From Gemmatimonadota bacterium (GTDB lineage Bacteria; Gemmatimonadota; Gemmatimonadetes; Longimicrobiales; Gaopeijiaceae), in NCBI GenBank assembly GCA_040882465.1, contig JBBEBG010000036.1, forward strand, positions 62,001 through 126,000: a stretch of DNA of 64,000 nt, written 5' to 3'. This document shows positions 55,180-64,000 of the stretch, one piece after another. The stretch's first letter is position 1. Every line of letters starts with the position of its first letter. Both the position numbers and the translations under genes were made by a program. Under the pieces are notes generated by a model. That model made no database searches and had not been told where the DNA came from. It worked only from the letters and a program-made list of their open reading frames with translations.

Positions 55180-55264
55180 GGCCGAATGCGACGCCGCGAT
55201 GGAAGGAAACGACGGAAGTCCGCGGCAACGTCGAACGGGGGAGCGGGCACGCGCCGGGCCTGCA

Positions 55265-55468
55265 CTACTTGAAGCTCTGCCCGATGGCCCGGCCCAAGGT
55301 GATCTCCCCGTTGTCTATCCGGATGTTGAAGCCGCAATCCGGATTCGAACACACCCAGGCCTTGTACTGGATGGGGGCGCCTTCGCGCCCGTAGTCCGAA
55401 AGGGGAAGAAGGAGCCCGTGGTCGCACTTCTGACAGGGCGGAAACCGGTGATCCTCGTTCATCTTCAC
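55265..55468 (-). CDS. small zinc-ribbon protein
   Basis: 67 residues with Cys12-x2-Cys15 (PCQKCDHG) and Cys40-x4-Cys45 (VCSNPDCGF), a probable zinc ribbon. Otherwise mixed strands and no membrane segment. Specific function unknown. It sits between nnrD and the Minf_1886-like gene on the same strand. Confidence 0.75.
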   Translation of the reverse strand: MKMNEDHRFPPCQKCDHGLLLPLSDYGREGAPIQYKAWVCSNPDCGFNIRIDNGEITLGRAIGQSFK

Positions 55469-55485
55469 CCCCTAGCGAAGCTCTG

Positions 55486-55866
55486 CTAGTCCACAACCCT
55501 CCAAGGATAACCGCGCTCGAAGGCCTCTTCGAAGTCGAAGAGCCCCCGGAAGTCCTGCGGACGATCGTGGGGCTCGGCCACGAGAATTCCCGCCTCCACC
55601 AGGGCGAAGACGATCTCGCCGAGGTCGTCGGTCGAATGGATCCCCCAGTGTTCGAGGACCGTCCGGGCGAGCGGCCCGAAGCGCTCCAGGGCGAGGGACC
55701 GCGCTCCCTCCGCCAGCTCGGCGCCGGAGATGTGCCGGGGCTGCTCCAACTCCGCCATCACGTAATGCAGGGAGGAGAGGAGGAAGAGATAGGCCTTCCC
55801 GTGGAAGCGGGGATTCCGCTCCCTGAGGCGATCCAGGATCTCGTCGGCGAATTGAACATCCGTCAT
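55486..55866 (-). CDS. Minf_1886 family protein
   Basis: 126 residues matching this family: YLFLLSSLHYVMAELEQPRH, ALERFGPLARTVLEHWGIHS, and GEIVFALVEAGIL followed by DFRGLFDFEEAFERGY. No known biochemical role; commonly found beside housekeeping genes in Gemmatimonadota and Verrucomicrobia. Preceded by glyA on the same strand. Confidence 0.85.
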   Translation of the reverse strand: MTDVQFADEILDRLRERNPRFHGKAYLFLLSSLHYVMAELEQPRHISGAELAEGARSLALERFGPLARTVLEHWGIHSTDDLGEIVFALVEAGILVAEPHDRPQDFRGLFDFEEAFERGYPWRVVD

Positions 55867-55915
55867 GGCGCCAAAGTTGTCCCGATGGCCCCTGAGACGC
55901 CAGTGGGACGGTACA

Positions 55916-57181
55916 CTAGCTCTCCTGGAGATCGGGGTAGAGGGGGAAAGCTCCGCAGAGTTCTCCCACCTCGCGCCGGATCCCCGTGTGGCGATCCGAG
56001 TCCTCCGGCGCCTCGAGAACGTCGGCGACCCAGTCCGCGATCCGGCGCATCTCCTCCTCCTTCATCCCGCGCGTCGTGACGGCGGCGGTACCGATCCGGA
56101 GCCCGGAGGTCACGAAGGGCGAACGCTTCTCGCCCGGGACGGTGTTCTTGTTGACGGTGATCCCGGCGGCCTCGAGTGCGTACTCGCCTTTTTTCCCCGT
56201 GAGCTCTCCCCGGTTCGTCAGATCCACGAGGATGAGGTGGTTGTCGGTTCCGCCGGAGACGAGATCGAAATCCCGCTCCACCAAGCGCTCGCCGAGTGCG
56301 CGAGTATTCGCGAGGACCTGCGCGATGTAGTCGCGGAAGGAGGGCTGGAGCGCCTCGCCGAATGCCACCGCCTTCGCCGCGATGATGTGCATGAGCGGTC
56401 CACCCTGGGTTCCGGGAAACACAGCCTTATCCACCTTCTGGGCGTGCTCGGCCTTGCAGAGAATCACGCCAGCGCGTGGCCCGCGTAGCGTCTTGTGTGT
56501 GGTCGTCGTCACGACGTCCGCGTGTGGAACGGGGCTCGGATGGAGACCGACGGCCACGAGCCCGGCGATGTGCGCCATGTCCACCATGAGGACGGCGCCG
56601 ACCTCACGCGCGATTTCCCCGAAGCGGGCGAAGTCGATCTGCCGCGGGTAAGCGCTCGCCCCGGCCACGATCATCTTCGGCCGTTCGCGGAGGGCCTGCT
56701 CTCGGAGCGCGTCATAGTCTATTCGCCCGTCTTCTTCGCGCACCCCGTACGAGCTCACCTTGTAGAGAATCCCCGAGGCGTTCACCGGCGAACCGTGGGT
56801 AAGGTGTCCGCCGTGGCTCAGGCTCATCCCGAGGATCCGGTCCCCCGCATCGAGGAAGGCCAGGTAGGTCGCCATGTTCGCCTGCGCCCCCGAGTGCGGC
56901 TGGACATTCGCGTGGTCCGCGGCGAAGAGCCGCTTCGCGCGGTCGCGCGCCAGATCCTCGATGATGTCCACGAACTCGCACCCCCCGTAATACCGCTTCC
57001 CGGGTAGCCCCTCCGCGTACTTGTTGGTGAGGACCGTCCCGGCCGCGTCGAGCACGGCTCTCGACACGAAGTTTTCGGAGGCGATGAGCTCGAGTTGCCC
57101 AGCCTGCCGGGCAAGCTCGCTCTGGACGGCGTGGAAGACGTCGGGGTCCTGGGTGCGAAGATGGGCGTAAGGGACGGTCAT
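55916..57181 (-). CDS. glyA: serine hydroxymethyltransferase
   Basis: 421 residues, PLP enzyme interconverting serine and glycine with tetrahydrofolate. Conserved [19 protein letters not shown], the PLP-Lys motif [14 protein letters not shown] and [11 protein letters not shown] at 57181 overlaps the downstream-of-it Leu dehydrogenase stop by 4 bp (ATGA), so glyA is translated after that gene. Longer frame is inside the neighbour. Confidence 0.97.
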   Translation of the reverse strand: MTVPYAHLRTQDPDVFHAVQSELARQAGQLELIASENFVSRAVLDAAGTVLTNKYAEGLPGKRYYGGCEFVDIIEDLARDRAKRLFAADHANVQPHSGAQANMATYLAFLDAGDRILGMSLSHGGHLTHGSPVNASGILYKVSSYGVREEDGRIDYDALREQALRERPKMIVAGASAYPRQIDFARFGEIAREVGAVLMVDMAHIAGLVAVGLHPSPVPHADVVTTTTHKTLRGPRAGVILCKAEHAQKVDKAVFPGTQGGPLMHIIAAKAVAFGEALQPSFRDYIAQVLANTRALGERLVERDFDLVSGGTDNHLILVDLTNRGELTGKKGEYALEAAGITVNKNTVPGEKRSPFVTSGLRIGTAAVTTRGMKEEEMRRIADWVADVLEAPEDSDRHTGIRREVGELCGAFPLYPDLQES

Positions 57182-58287
57182 GAAGGCTCGATTCCTTGGT
57201 CTCGTGTCGGTGAACGAGCGCCGGGTGAATTCCGGCGCTCCCGGCGGGCCGCCGCCAGCCTCTCCTCCACGATCCGGTCCGCGGCGGCAACCGCTGAAAC
57301 CCCGTCGGCGCGCGCTCGTTCGAACACGCCGAGCAGAGTCGCATGGACTTCGTGCGTCTTGGCCTGGCTCTCGTCGTGGCTCCACCCGTGAAGCTCCCCG
57401 TATACGCTGATGATCCCGCCGGGGTTCACGACGTAATCCGGGGCGTAGAGGATCCCCCGCCGGACGAGCGCCTCCTCATGCCGGGGCTCGGCGAGCTGGT
57501 TGTTCGCCGCGCCCGCGACAATCCCGGCCCGGAGTCTCGGAATCGTCCGGTCGTCGAGCACCGCTCCGAGAGCGCAGGGCGAGAAGAACTCGGCCTCCAC
57601 GTCGTAGATCTCCTCCGGCTCGACCCCCCGCGCTCCGAAGCTCGCCTCCGCGCGAGCCACCTTCGCAGAATCCACGTCGGTGACGGTGAGGCGGCTTCCT
57701 TCCTTGGCGAGTAAGGCACAGAGGTGGAAGCCGACGTGCCCCACTCCCTGGAGAGCGACATGTTTGCCGCGGAGGGACGGCGCCCCGAATCGCTCGATCG
57801 CGCACGCGCGTAGGGCATGAAAGACGCCATACGCCGTGAGAGGAGACGGGTCGCCGGAGCGGCCGGGAAGTCCCGAAACGTAGCGCGTCTCCTTTCGGAT
57901 GACCGCCATGTCGTCCGCCGAGGTCCCCACGTCCTCGGCCGCGTAATAGCGCCCGCCGAGCGACTGAATGGCCCGGCCGTGCGCCCGGAAGATCGGTTCC
58001 CGCTCCGTCGTGCGCGGATCCCCGATGATGACCGACTTTCCGCCCCCGAGGTCGAGGCCCGCGATGGCGGACTTGTACGTCATCGCGCGGGAGAGCCGTA
58101 GGGCGTCTTCGAGCGCTTCCGCGTCGGAGGCGTAGCTCCACAACCGTGTCCCCCCCATGGAGGGGCCGAGGGTCGTATCATGGACCGCGATGATGCCCCG
58201 GTACCCTTCCCCGGGCTCCGACCAGAAGCTGACCTGCTCGTGGCCGTCTCGGGCCATCCGGTCGAAAAGAGACTCCGGCGCCGTCAT
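57178..58287 (-). CDS. Leu/Phe/Val (amino acid) dehydrogenase
   Basis: 369 residues. Glu/Leu/Phe/Val dehydrogenase family: [20 protein letters not shown], the substrate Lys in [13 protein letters not shown] and the Rossmann motif [17 protein letters not shown]. It oxidatively deaminates branched-chain or aromatic amino acids with NAD. ATG at 58287 overlaps the MBL gene stop in an ATGA. Confidence 0.93.
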   Translation of the reverse strand: MTAPESLFDRMARDGHEQVSFWSEPGEGYRGIIAVHDTTLGPSMGGTRLWSYASDAEALEDALRLSRAMTYKSAIAGLDLGGGKSVIIGDPRTTEREPIFRAHGRAIQSLGGRYYAAEDVGTSADDMAVIRKETRYVSGLPGRSGDPSPLTAYGVFHALRACAIERFGAPSLRGKHVALQGVGHVGFHLCALLAKEGSRLTVTDVDSAKVARAEASFGARGVEPEEIYDVEAEFFSPCALGAVLDDRTIPRLRAGIVAGAANNQLAEPRHEEALVRRGILYAPDYVVNPGGIISVYGELHGWSHDESQAKTHEVHATLLGVFERARADGVSAVAAADRIVEERLAAARRERRNSPGARSPTRDQGIEPS

Positions 58288-59165
58288 TCGCCCCGGACTC
58301 CGCGCCGATCCGCGTCGAGGAACCCCCAGGGGACGCGCTCGTCGTGCTGGAAGATGAGGAGCCACTCCTCCTCGCTCGCGCGCCGCCAGAGTTCGCGCTT
58401 CGCTTCGATGGCGACGAGGGGCTCGAGGTCGTACGCCATCGTCCAGGTCAGGGGGACGTGCGCGCTCGTGGGGCAAATATCGGCGAGAAAACAAGCCGTT
58501 GCGCCGTCCGATTCCACGAGGACGGACTGGTGGTGGGGAGTGTGTCCCGGCGTGCGGAGGAGGCGGACCCCCCGGGTCAGCACGCCGTCGCCCCCGGCGA
58601 GGTCCCAGAGTCCCGCCCGCGTGATCGGTTCGATGTCGTCCTGGAGGTAGCTGGAACGAATCCGCTCGTTCCGGCTCCCCGAGTCCACGAGCTCGCCTCG
58701 CTGGACGACGTAGCGTGCGCCCGGAAAGGCCGGGACGACCGCGCCATCGTCGCGCCGCACGGTGCCTCCTCCCGCGTGATCGAAGTGCAAGTGCGTGAGG
58801 AGGACGATCTCGACATCCTCCGGGGAAAAGCCCGCCGCGCGGATTCCGTCCTCGAGGCGAGTCGGGTTCCCCTCGTTCTCCACGCCGTAGATGTTCTGAA
58901 ACTTTGCGTCCCCCTTGTTGCCGACCCCCGAGTCCACGAGGACGAGCGCATCCGGCGCCTCGATCAGGAGACAGCGGAGGGAGAGGGCGATCCGGTTCCG
59001 TTCGTCGGCCGGAATCCGCCGCTCCCAGAGGGCTTTTGGGACGACGCCGAACATCGCGCCCCCGTCGAGGCGAAGGACTCCGGCTTCGATCGCGTGGATC
59101 CTGATGCGTCCGATCGTCCGGCTCCGGGCCAAAGGTCCCGCCCCACCGCCGTCCGGAGCCGTCAC
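58284..59165 (-). CDS. MBL-fold metallo-hydrolase
   Basis: 293 residues with the metallo-beta-lactamase motif THLHFDHAGG, a later TPGHTPHHQS and a final His region (IFQHDERVPW) for two metals. Lactonase or quorum-quenching-like architecture is possible; substrate undetermined. Starts with GTG at 59165 in a GTGA overlap with the exonuclease. Confidence 0.88.
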   Translation of the reverse strand: MTAPDGGGAGPLARSRTIGRIRIHAIEAGVLRLDGGAMFGVVPKALWERRIPADERNRIALSLRCLLIEAPDALVLVDSGVGNKGDAKFQNIYGVENEGNPTRLEDGIRAAGFSPEDVEIVLLTHLHFDHAGGGTVRRDDGAVVPAFPGARYVVQRGELVDSGSRNERIRSSYLQDDIEPITRAGLWDLAGGDGVLTRGVRLLRTPGHTPHHQSVLVESDGATACFLADICPTSAHVPLTWTMAYDLEPLVAIEAKRELWRRASEEEWLLIFQHDERVPWGFLDADRRGVRGE

Positions 59166-59992
59166 TCTTCCTCCGCGCCGGAGCGGCTCTCGCGTGGAGC
59201 GAGTCCGCGCCCTCCCAGTGCGAAGCGGAGCGCCCCCAGGTCGGAGAGTCCGCGCGTGTCCGCTTCGCGGAAGAGGTGGATCAGGAGCCGGGCGGTCGCG
59301 ATCGCGTCGCCGAGAGCCCGATGACGGTCCTCGACCCGGATGCGGTAATGCGCGGTCATCGCGTCCAGCCCGTGGCCGCGGAGGCGGGGAACCAGGAGGC
59401 GTCCGAGCTGGACGGTGCAGAGCCGTTCCACGGACGGGATGTCCCCCGTGGCCGCGAGGAGCTCGGACTGTACGAATCCCCAGTCGAAGGACGCGTTGTG
59501 CGCGACGAAGATCCGGTCCCCGAGGCTTTCCGCGACGCGCCCGGCGATTCCCTCGAAGTAGGGAGCTTCGGCCACCATCGCGTCCGTTATTCCGGTGAGC
59601 CCCTGAACCCAGGGGGGAATGGGGCGTCCCGGATTCACCAGGGTGTGGTAGGCCGAGCCTACGGCTCCCCGGTCCACATGCACGACGGCGATCTCGGTGA
59701 TCCGATCTCCCGTCCCGGACCGGCCACCCGTGGTCTCCACGTCCACCACCGCGAAGCGATGCGAAGCGAAGGGGGGTCCCGGCGGCTCCACCCCTTCGCG
59801 CAGCGTCCACACGCCCACCCCGTCCACGCCGAAGCGGGGATCGGCCCCAAGGAGCGTGAAAACCGCCCTGGAGGCCGCACCGGCGTGTCCGGAAAGCCCC
59901 ATCACTTCGCGGGCCAACTCGAGCGTGTGTGCCGGGCCTCCGGCCAGCCGAAGCGCGGCGGCTTCGAGGAGGGAGAGTCCTTGAGACCTCAC
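59162..59992 (-). CDS. DEDDh 3'-5' exonuclease (DnaQ-like)
   Basis: 276 residues. An N-terminal winged-helix-like segment (1-70) is followed by the exonuclease fold: FAVVDVETTG (Exo I, D and E), VAHNASFDWGFV (Exo II) and HRALGDAIATARLL (Exo III, H and D). The N-terminal add-on differs from plain DnaQ epsilon and recalls polymerase III-like epsilon homologues with accessory domain. Role in repair or proofreading inferred. Confidence 0.9.
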   Translation of the reverse strand: MRSQGLSLLEAAALRLAGGPAHTLELAREVMGLSGHAGAASRAVFTLLGADPRFGVDGVGVWTLREGVEPPGPPFASHRFAVVDVETTGGRSGTGDRITEIAVVHVDRGAVGSAYHTLVNPGRPIPPWVQGLTGITDAMVAEAPYFEGIAGRVAESLGDRIFVAHNASFDWGFVQSELLAATGDIPSVERLCTVQLGRLLVPRLRGHGLDAMTAHYRIRVEDRHRALGDAIATARLLIHLFREADTRGLSDLGALRFALGGRGLAPRESRSGAEEE

Positions 59993-59998
59993 TCCGGC

Positions 59999-60721
59999 TC
60001 AGCCTCCGCTCCCGGCGCGTCCACCCCCGGGAGGGGCATCCAGCGCGAAGGTCAACGCCTCCAGTTCCACCGACATGTCCACGTCGTTCACGACCACCCC
60101 CTCGGGCACCTGGATCTGCACCGGAGCGAAGTTGAGGATCCCACGAATCCCCGCCGAGGTCAGGGCGTCCGCCATGCGCTGCGCGGCGCCCGCCGGAATG
60201 GCGAGGATCGCGATCTCCACGCCCTCGCACCGCACCGTTTCGGCGAGGTCCGCCGCAGAGTGGATCGGCACCCCACCCCACGCCCTCCCGATCTTCGCGG
60301 GATCCTCGTCGAAGATGGCGACGATCCGGAAGCCGCGCTCGCGAAAGGGAGGATACTCGAAGAGTGCCGCCCCGATCCGCCCGGCGCCGACCAGCGCGAC
60401 CCGCCGGGGACGTGCGAGCCCGAGAATCGTGCGGAGCTGGGCCTGGAGCGGGGGAACGGCATATCCGAGGCCGCGTTTCCCGAAGGACCCGAAGAGAGAG
60501 AGGTCCTTCCGGACCTGTGCCGCCGTGGTGCCGGCGCGGCGCGCGAGGGCCTCGCTCGCCACGGTGCGGACCCCTTCCAGCTCGAGCTCTTCGAGCCCCC
60601 GGAGATACAAAGAAAGCCGCCGCACCGCGGAATCGGAGACCCTGCGCGGGGTGGAGGACACGGAAGGAACCGATGGCGGACGGAGAAGGCGAAGGCTGGC
60701 CGGCCCAGGCGCATGCGGCAC
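59999..60721 (-). CDS. rex: redox-sensing transcriptional repressor Rex
   Basis: 240 residues. Winged helix (SDSAVRRLSLYLRGLEELEL with SEALARRAGTTAAQVRKDL) and Rossmann NAD(H) domain (RVALVGAGRIGAALFEYPPF). Rex binds DNA when the NADH/NAD ratio is low. A perfect operator lies 16 bp upstream of the start, indicating autorepression. Confidence 0.95.
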   Translation of the reverse strand: MPHAPGPASLRLLRPPSVPSVSSTPRRVSDSAVRRLSLYLRGLEELELEGVRTVASEALARRAGTTAAQVRKDLSLFGSFGKRGLGYAVPPLQAQLRTILGLARPRRVALVGAGRIGAALFEYPPFRERGFRIVAIFDEDPAKIGRAWGGVPIHSAADLAETVRCEGVEIAILAIPAGAAQRMADALTSAGIRGILNFAPVQIQVPEGVVVNDVDMSVELEALTFALDAPPGGGRAGSGG

Positions 60722-60737
60722 CCGAGGCCGCGTCGGC

Positions 60738-60755
60738 TTGTGAAATCCTTCACAA
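60738..60755 (-). promoter_or_regulatory. Rex operator
   Basis: TTGTGAAATCCTTCACAA: two perfect 7-base half-sites TTGTGAA/TTCACAA around 4 bases, matching the published Rex consensus. It lies just upstream of rex, so binding would repress rex itself. Confidence 0.9.
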
Positions 60756-60781
60756 AAGCTAGGTCCTGGCGGGGAGCCCCG

Positions 60782-61609
60782 TCAACGATCGGCGGCCTCC
60801 GCCGCGATCGCACGCGCCATGGCGAGGAAGCGCTCCGGCGAGAGCTCCCCGGGGCGGGCCGCCGGGGCGGCCCCGGCCGCGGCGAGCGCCCGGGCCACGC
60901 CTCCCTCCCCCAGCCCGAGATCGGGGTGGTCGCGCAGGATCTTCGCCAGCTGCTTCCGTCTCCACTGGAAGACCGAGCGGGTCAGGTCGCGAAGCCGCCT
61001 CTCTTCCTCCTCCGTGAGGGGCAGGGGGCGGAGCGGGCGAATCCGGATGACGGTGGAATCCACTTTTGGACGAGGCCGAAAGGCGCCGGGACCGAGGGTG
61101 AGGACACGATCGACCTCCGCGACCGTCCGGACCCCCACGCTGAGCGCCCCATACTCCCGGCTCCCCGGCGGGGAAAGGATCCGGTCCGCGACCTCCTTCT
61201 GGACCATGAGGAGCGCCTCGCGGGGGCGGGGGCGCGCCAGGAGATGAAAGAGAATGGGGGAGGTCAGGTTGTAGGGAATGTTCCCGACGACCTTGAGCGC
61301 CGAAGGGTCTGTCGTGACCTCCTCCAGCGGCAGGTCCAGAATGCTCCGGTGGTAGACGGTGACCGCGGGGAGCCCGGCGTACCGCTCCGCGAGCTCGGCG
61401 GCGAGGGCGTCGTCCAGCTCGACGAGGAGGAGGTGCCCTCCCTTCGCCTCGACTTCCGCGACGAGACCCTCGGTCAGGGCGCCCCGCCCGGGGCCGATCT
61501 CGAGCACCGTCTCCCCCGGCTGGAGCTGGACCGCCTCGACGATCCGCCGCCGGAGCGCCGGATCGACCAGGAAGTTCTGTCCGAGCGCGCGTTTGGGGCG
61601 GGCTGTCAC
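60782..61609 (-). CDS. rsmA: 16S rRNA dimethyladenosine transferase
   Basis: 275 residues, dimethylating two adjacent adenines near the 16S 3' end. ALGQNFLVDPALRRRIVEAV and SAM motif VLEIGPGRGALTEGL; the catalytic NIPYNLTSPILF. It lies 12 bp behind the phosphatase gene and could be co-transcribed with it. Confidence 0.96.
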   Translation of the reverse strand: MTARPKRALGQNFLVDPALRRRIVEAVQLQPGETVLEIGPGRGALTEGLVAEVEAKGGHLLLVELDDALAAELAERYAGLPAVTVYHRSILDLPLEEVTTDPSALKVVGNIPYNLTSPILFHLLARPRPREALLMVQKEVADRILSPPGSREYGALSVGVRTVAEVDRVLTLGPGAFRPRPKVDSTVIRIRPLRPLPLTEEEERRLRDLTRSVFQWRRKQLAKILRDHPDLGLGEGGVARALAAAGAAPAARPGELSPERFLAMARAIAAEAADR

Positions 61610-61620
61610 TCGTCGGGGGC

Positions 61621-63207
61621 TCAGGCCCGCATGACGACGGCGGTGCGGTCGTCGCCGTAAGCCGTCCCTCCACCGCGCCTTCCCTCGAGGTTGAAGAGCG
61701 CCTTCACGATGTCACATACCGGTTCGCGGCGGAGCCTTGCCACCTCCGCCAAAATCCGCTCTTCGCCAGCGGCGCGGGAACCCGCGGAGAGATTGTCCGA
61801 GAGACCGTCCGTGAAGAGGAGGAGGAGGTCGGCGCCCGGGGTCCAGGCGACGGCGCGTTGCCCATACTCCACCGTCCCCGCGATTCCCATGGGCGGATCC
61901 ATCGCCTCGAGCCGCTCCACCGCACCGTCGCCCCGCACCGCGAAGGCGTGTGGGTGGCCGGCGTTGGCGTACACGAGCTCTCCGCGTGCGGGGTCGAGGA
62001 CCCCGTAAAAGAGGGTGAGGTACATCTCGGTGGACTCGAGCTCGTCCATGAGCGCTTCCCCCATCCCCTGGAGCACGCGCGCCGGCGATTGGACTTCGGA
62101 GGCATAGATCGTCCCGGCGCTCATCGAGAGCGCCATGATCAGCGCCGCCGGGAAGCCGTGACCCGAGACATCGCCGATCATCACCCCGAAACGATTCCCG
62201 GGGACACGGAAGAAGTGGTAGAAGTCCCCTCCCACCGATTCGGCCGGCTCCACCTTCGCCGCGACGATCGCCGGGTCGAGAGAATCCGCCGTCGGGAGCA
62301 GCTTCATCTGGAGGTCATGCGCGAGCTCCATCTCACGCGTGACCCGTTCGCGCTCCAGGCTTTCTCGGACGAGCCGGTTGTTTTCGAGCGCGGCACCCAC
62401 CTGGCTCGCGATCGCGGCGAGGAGCTTCTGGTCCGACGCGGTGAAGCGCCCCCCGTGGCGGCGCCCGATGAGATTGATGACACCGACCGTCATCGTCGTC
62501 CCTCCGGGGGGCGTGTACCGGATGGGAACCGAAAGGACGGAATCGTCCGGAGCGAGGAGGGGCTGGCCCTCCGTTCCCACGGACTTGAAGCCGTCTCCGG
62601 TGAGGATGAGGGGGCGTCCCTCCCGGAAGACGCGGGCGGTCACCGCGGACGAGTCATCGGTCTCGAGCGGACCGGCCAGCCCCCCTTCCCCGACCGAAGC
62701 GACCAGATGGAGCTGCCCTCCCCGCCGATCATGCACCCAGAGCGAGCCCCGCCTCGCCCCCATGACCTCGCAGACCTCGGTCAAGATCGTGTGCGAGGCA
62801 TCGCTCCAATGCAGGAGGGAGCCGAGCGTCTCGGAAATCGAGTAGAGGAGGTTGATCTCCTCGTACCGCTCCGACATCTCGTACGCGAAGAAGCGGACCT
62901 CTTCCGCGTAATCATAGAGATTCTCGAGAACGAGCCGGAGGGCGTTCGCCGCCGCCTCGGGGCCGTCGCCACTCGCGCCTCGCACCTCGAGAGTGAGCTC
63001 GGTCGCCCCGCGCGTGGGGATGGCGAGGAGGATCGAATCGGAGAGGGGGGCCACCCCGCCGTCCTCGGAGGGATAGAGGTGGAGAGCGCGCCGCCCCCGA
63101 ACTTCCCGCCAGAGATGAAGATCGAGCGAGAACCCACGCCGGAACTCGTTCATCACCCGAACGGCCGACTCAGGGAGAAGCTCCGGAGTGGTCCGGTCAG
63201 GGGCCAT
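61621..63207 (-). CDS. GAF-PP2C (SpoIIE/RsbU-type) phosphatase
   Basis: 528 residues. N-terminal region of 120 residues of unknown fold, GAF domain (about 140-285), a linker helix (ERVTREMELAHDLQMKLLPT) and the SpoIIE-type PP2C domain (GGDFYHFFRVPGNRFGVMIG, DVSGHG, LLLFTDGLSD). It probably dephosphorylates the STAS protein encoded upstream. Confidence 0.92.
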   Translation of the reverse strand: MAPDRTTPELLPESAVRVMNEFRRGFSLDLHLWREVRGRRALHLYPSEDGGVAPLSDSILLAIPTRGATELTLEVRGASGDGPEAAANALRLVLENLYDYAEEVRFFAYEMSERYEEINLLYSISETLGSLLHWSDASHTILTEVCEVMGARRGSLWVHDRRGGQLHLVASVGEGGLAGPLETDDSSAVTARVFREGRPLILTGDGFKSVGTEGQPLLAPDDSVLSVPIRYTPPGGTTMTVGVINLIGRRHGGRFTASDQKLLAAIASQVGAALENNRLVRESLERERVTREMELAHDLQMKLLPTADSLDPAIVAAKVEPAESVGGDFYHFFRVPGNRFGVMIGDVSGHGFPAALIMALSMSAGTIYASEVQSPARVLQGMGEALMDELESTEMYLTLFYGVLDPARGELVYANAGHPHAFAVRGDGAVERLEAMDPPMGIAGTVEYGQRAVAWTPGADLLLLFTDGLSDNLSAGSRAAGEERILAEVARLRREPVCDIVKALFNLEGRRGGGTAYGDDRTAVVMRA

Positions 63208-63216
63208 GGGGGACCA

Positions 63217-63657
63217 CTACGCCTGGTGTGATATCTGGTCCCGGTCGGGAAGTCGCAGAATGAGGGTGACCGAGTTTCCCAACTCGTTGAAATGCACCTC
63301 GTCCATCAGCTTTCGCATGATGAAGAGGCCCCGGCCTCCGACCTTCTGAATATTCCTCGGAGTGGTGGGATCGGGGACGCCGAAGGGATCGAATCCGGTC
63401 CCCTCGTCCGTGACACGCGCGGTGAGAAACTTCCCTTCCACGGCCACCTCGATCTGTACGCGCTTGGAAGGATCGCGGCCGTTTCCGTAGATCATCGCGT
63501 TGGAAAGGGCTTCCACGAGAGACACCCGGAAATTGAAGCGGACCTTGCGAGCCACTTCCTCGCAGGTCGAACATCGCGAGACGACAAACTCCACCGTCTC
63601 CTCAATGCGATTGAGGTCATTTGGAAGATCGAAGACAATCTGTCGCTCCAAGGGCAC
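63217..63657 (-). CDS. RsbW-like ATP-binding anti-sigma/kinase
   Basis: 146 residues, GHKL ATPase fold: N-box SLVEALSNAMIYGN, G1 DEGTGFDP and G2 GGRGLFIMRKL. Such kinases phosphorylate STAS antagonists and bind sigma factors. It follows the STAS gene and precedes the phosphatase, in order. Confidence 0.9.
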   Translation of the reverse strand: MPLERQIVFDLPNDLNRIEETVEFVVSRCSTCEEVARKVRFNFRVSLVEALSNAMIYGNGRDPSKRVQIEVAVEGKFLTARVTDEGTGFDPFGVPDPTTPRNIQKVGGRGLFIMRKLMDEVHFNELGNSVTLILRLPDRDQISHQA

Positions 63658-63698
63658 TCCTCCCTCTTTCAGCGACCGGTGGTGACGGGGACGGTCCC

Positions 63699-64000
63699 CT
63701 AGAACCCCGACAGCCCCTCCTCTCTCGTCGCGGCGATTCGGAACAGCGTGTCCAGCTTGGTGAGCTCGAAGAGGGTCCGCAGGTCCTCATTCAGGGTGGA
63801 GAGCCGGAGCTCGCCTCCTTGCTCGCGAATCTTCTTCGAGAGGCTCACGAGAACCCCGAGCCCCGATGAATCAATGTAACCGGTGCGCGTGAAATCGATG
63901 AGGAACTTCCGGGCTCCACCTTCGAGCTCGTCCAGAACCTTCTGCTTGAGCTCCTGGCGGTTGCCGACGATGAGTTGGCCGTCCACATCCACGACGGTGA
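63699..64000 (-). CDS. STAS-domain anti-sigma factor antagonist, start outside window
   Basis: At least 97 residues ending at 63699. STAS core: DVDGQLIVGNRQELKQKVLD and the phosphorylatable Ser in GYIDSSGLGVLVSLS. The reading frame stays open to the window edge (TVVDVDG...), so the true start lies beyond 64000; the GTG near 63992 is probably internal. Third member of the partner-switch module. Confidence 0.88.
   Translation of the reverse strand, partial: TVVDVDGQLIVGNRQELKQKVLDELEGGARKFLIDFTRTGYIDSSGLGVLVSLSKKIREQGGELRLSTLNEDLRTLFELTKLDTLFRIAATREEGLSGF

Noticed and set aside
59276-61660. 794-codon plus-strand open frame
   Set aside because: Spans the antisense of the exonuclease, rex and rsmA genes; no recognisable domains.

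Overview
This is a 64 kb stretch of a high-GC bacterial chromosome. Gene content and order suggest Gemmatimonadota: tilS-hpt-ftsH-folP, a TolB-like/TPR signalling protein, an Acidobacteria/Gemmatimonadota-style orphan MacB/FtsX permease, a PP2C/anti-sigma/STAS switch next to rsmA and rex, and many lipoproteins and secreted proteins. The phylum is inferred from gene families, not from a marker RNA. No rRNA, CRISPR array, transposase or integrase was seen.

Region 1 (1-13.6 kb), almost all on the minus strand: a housekeeping block (folP fragment, ftsH, hpt, tilS, a glycerophosphodiester phosphodiesterase) whose genes overlap head to tail. It is followed by exported or signalling genes: an LPMO-like secreted protein, the TolB/TPR protein, the permease, an NHL-propeller protein and an esterase.

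Region 2 (13.7-31.9 kb): a nucleotidyltransferase with a small partner (possible toxin-antitoxin pair), and an sdhC-sdhA-sdhB operon with a fourth TPR-like gene. Then come a decayed HerA-type ATPase and an outer-membrane DUF481-like gene whose last 113 bp are repeated exactly 1,540 bp downstream. Between the two copies lie a HigBA module and a gene remnant. An M61 peptidase, a penicillin acylase homologue, a DUF305 protein, an LVIVD protein, an Ig-like protein and a PHM-like lipoprotein follow.

Region 3 (32.15-49.96 kb): an apparent tRNA-integrated genomic island. The last 36 bp at the 3' end of the tRNA-Met(CAT) at 49,926-49,999 recur identically at 32,147-32,182, on the side expected for displacement of the original tRNA end. 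The cargo is arsenite methyltransferase, an ECF sigma factor with a zinc anti-sigma, a cytochrome c lipoprotein, a truncated HD/LuxR regulator, a frameshifted patatin, FadE and FadI. After these comes a long minus-strand run of thiol/metal/redox proteins: OsmC-hydrolase, a vicinal-Cys protein, DsrE, cupredoxin, DUF2911, GDCCVxC and a Rieske-flavodoxin-like fusion. The last genes form a DUF6789-thioredoxin-CcdA operon. No integrase remains visible.

Region 4 (50-64 kb): dense housekeeping on the minus strand with repeated 4-bp stop/start overlaps (eno-plsC-thiL-nnrD; glyA-Leu dehydrogenase-MBL hydrolase-exonuclease). It continues with rex (with a perfect Rex operator just upstream), rsmA, and a PP2C/RsbW-like/STAS partner-switching module that runs off the window end.
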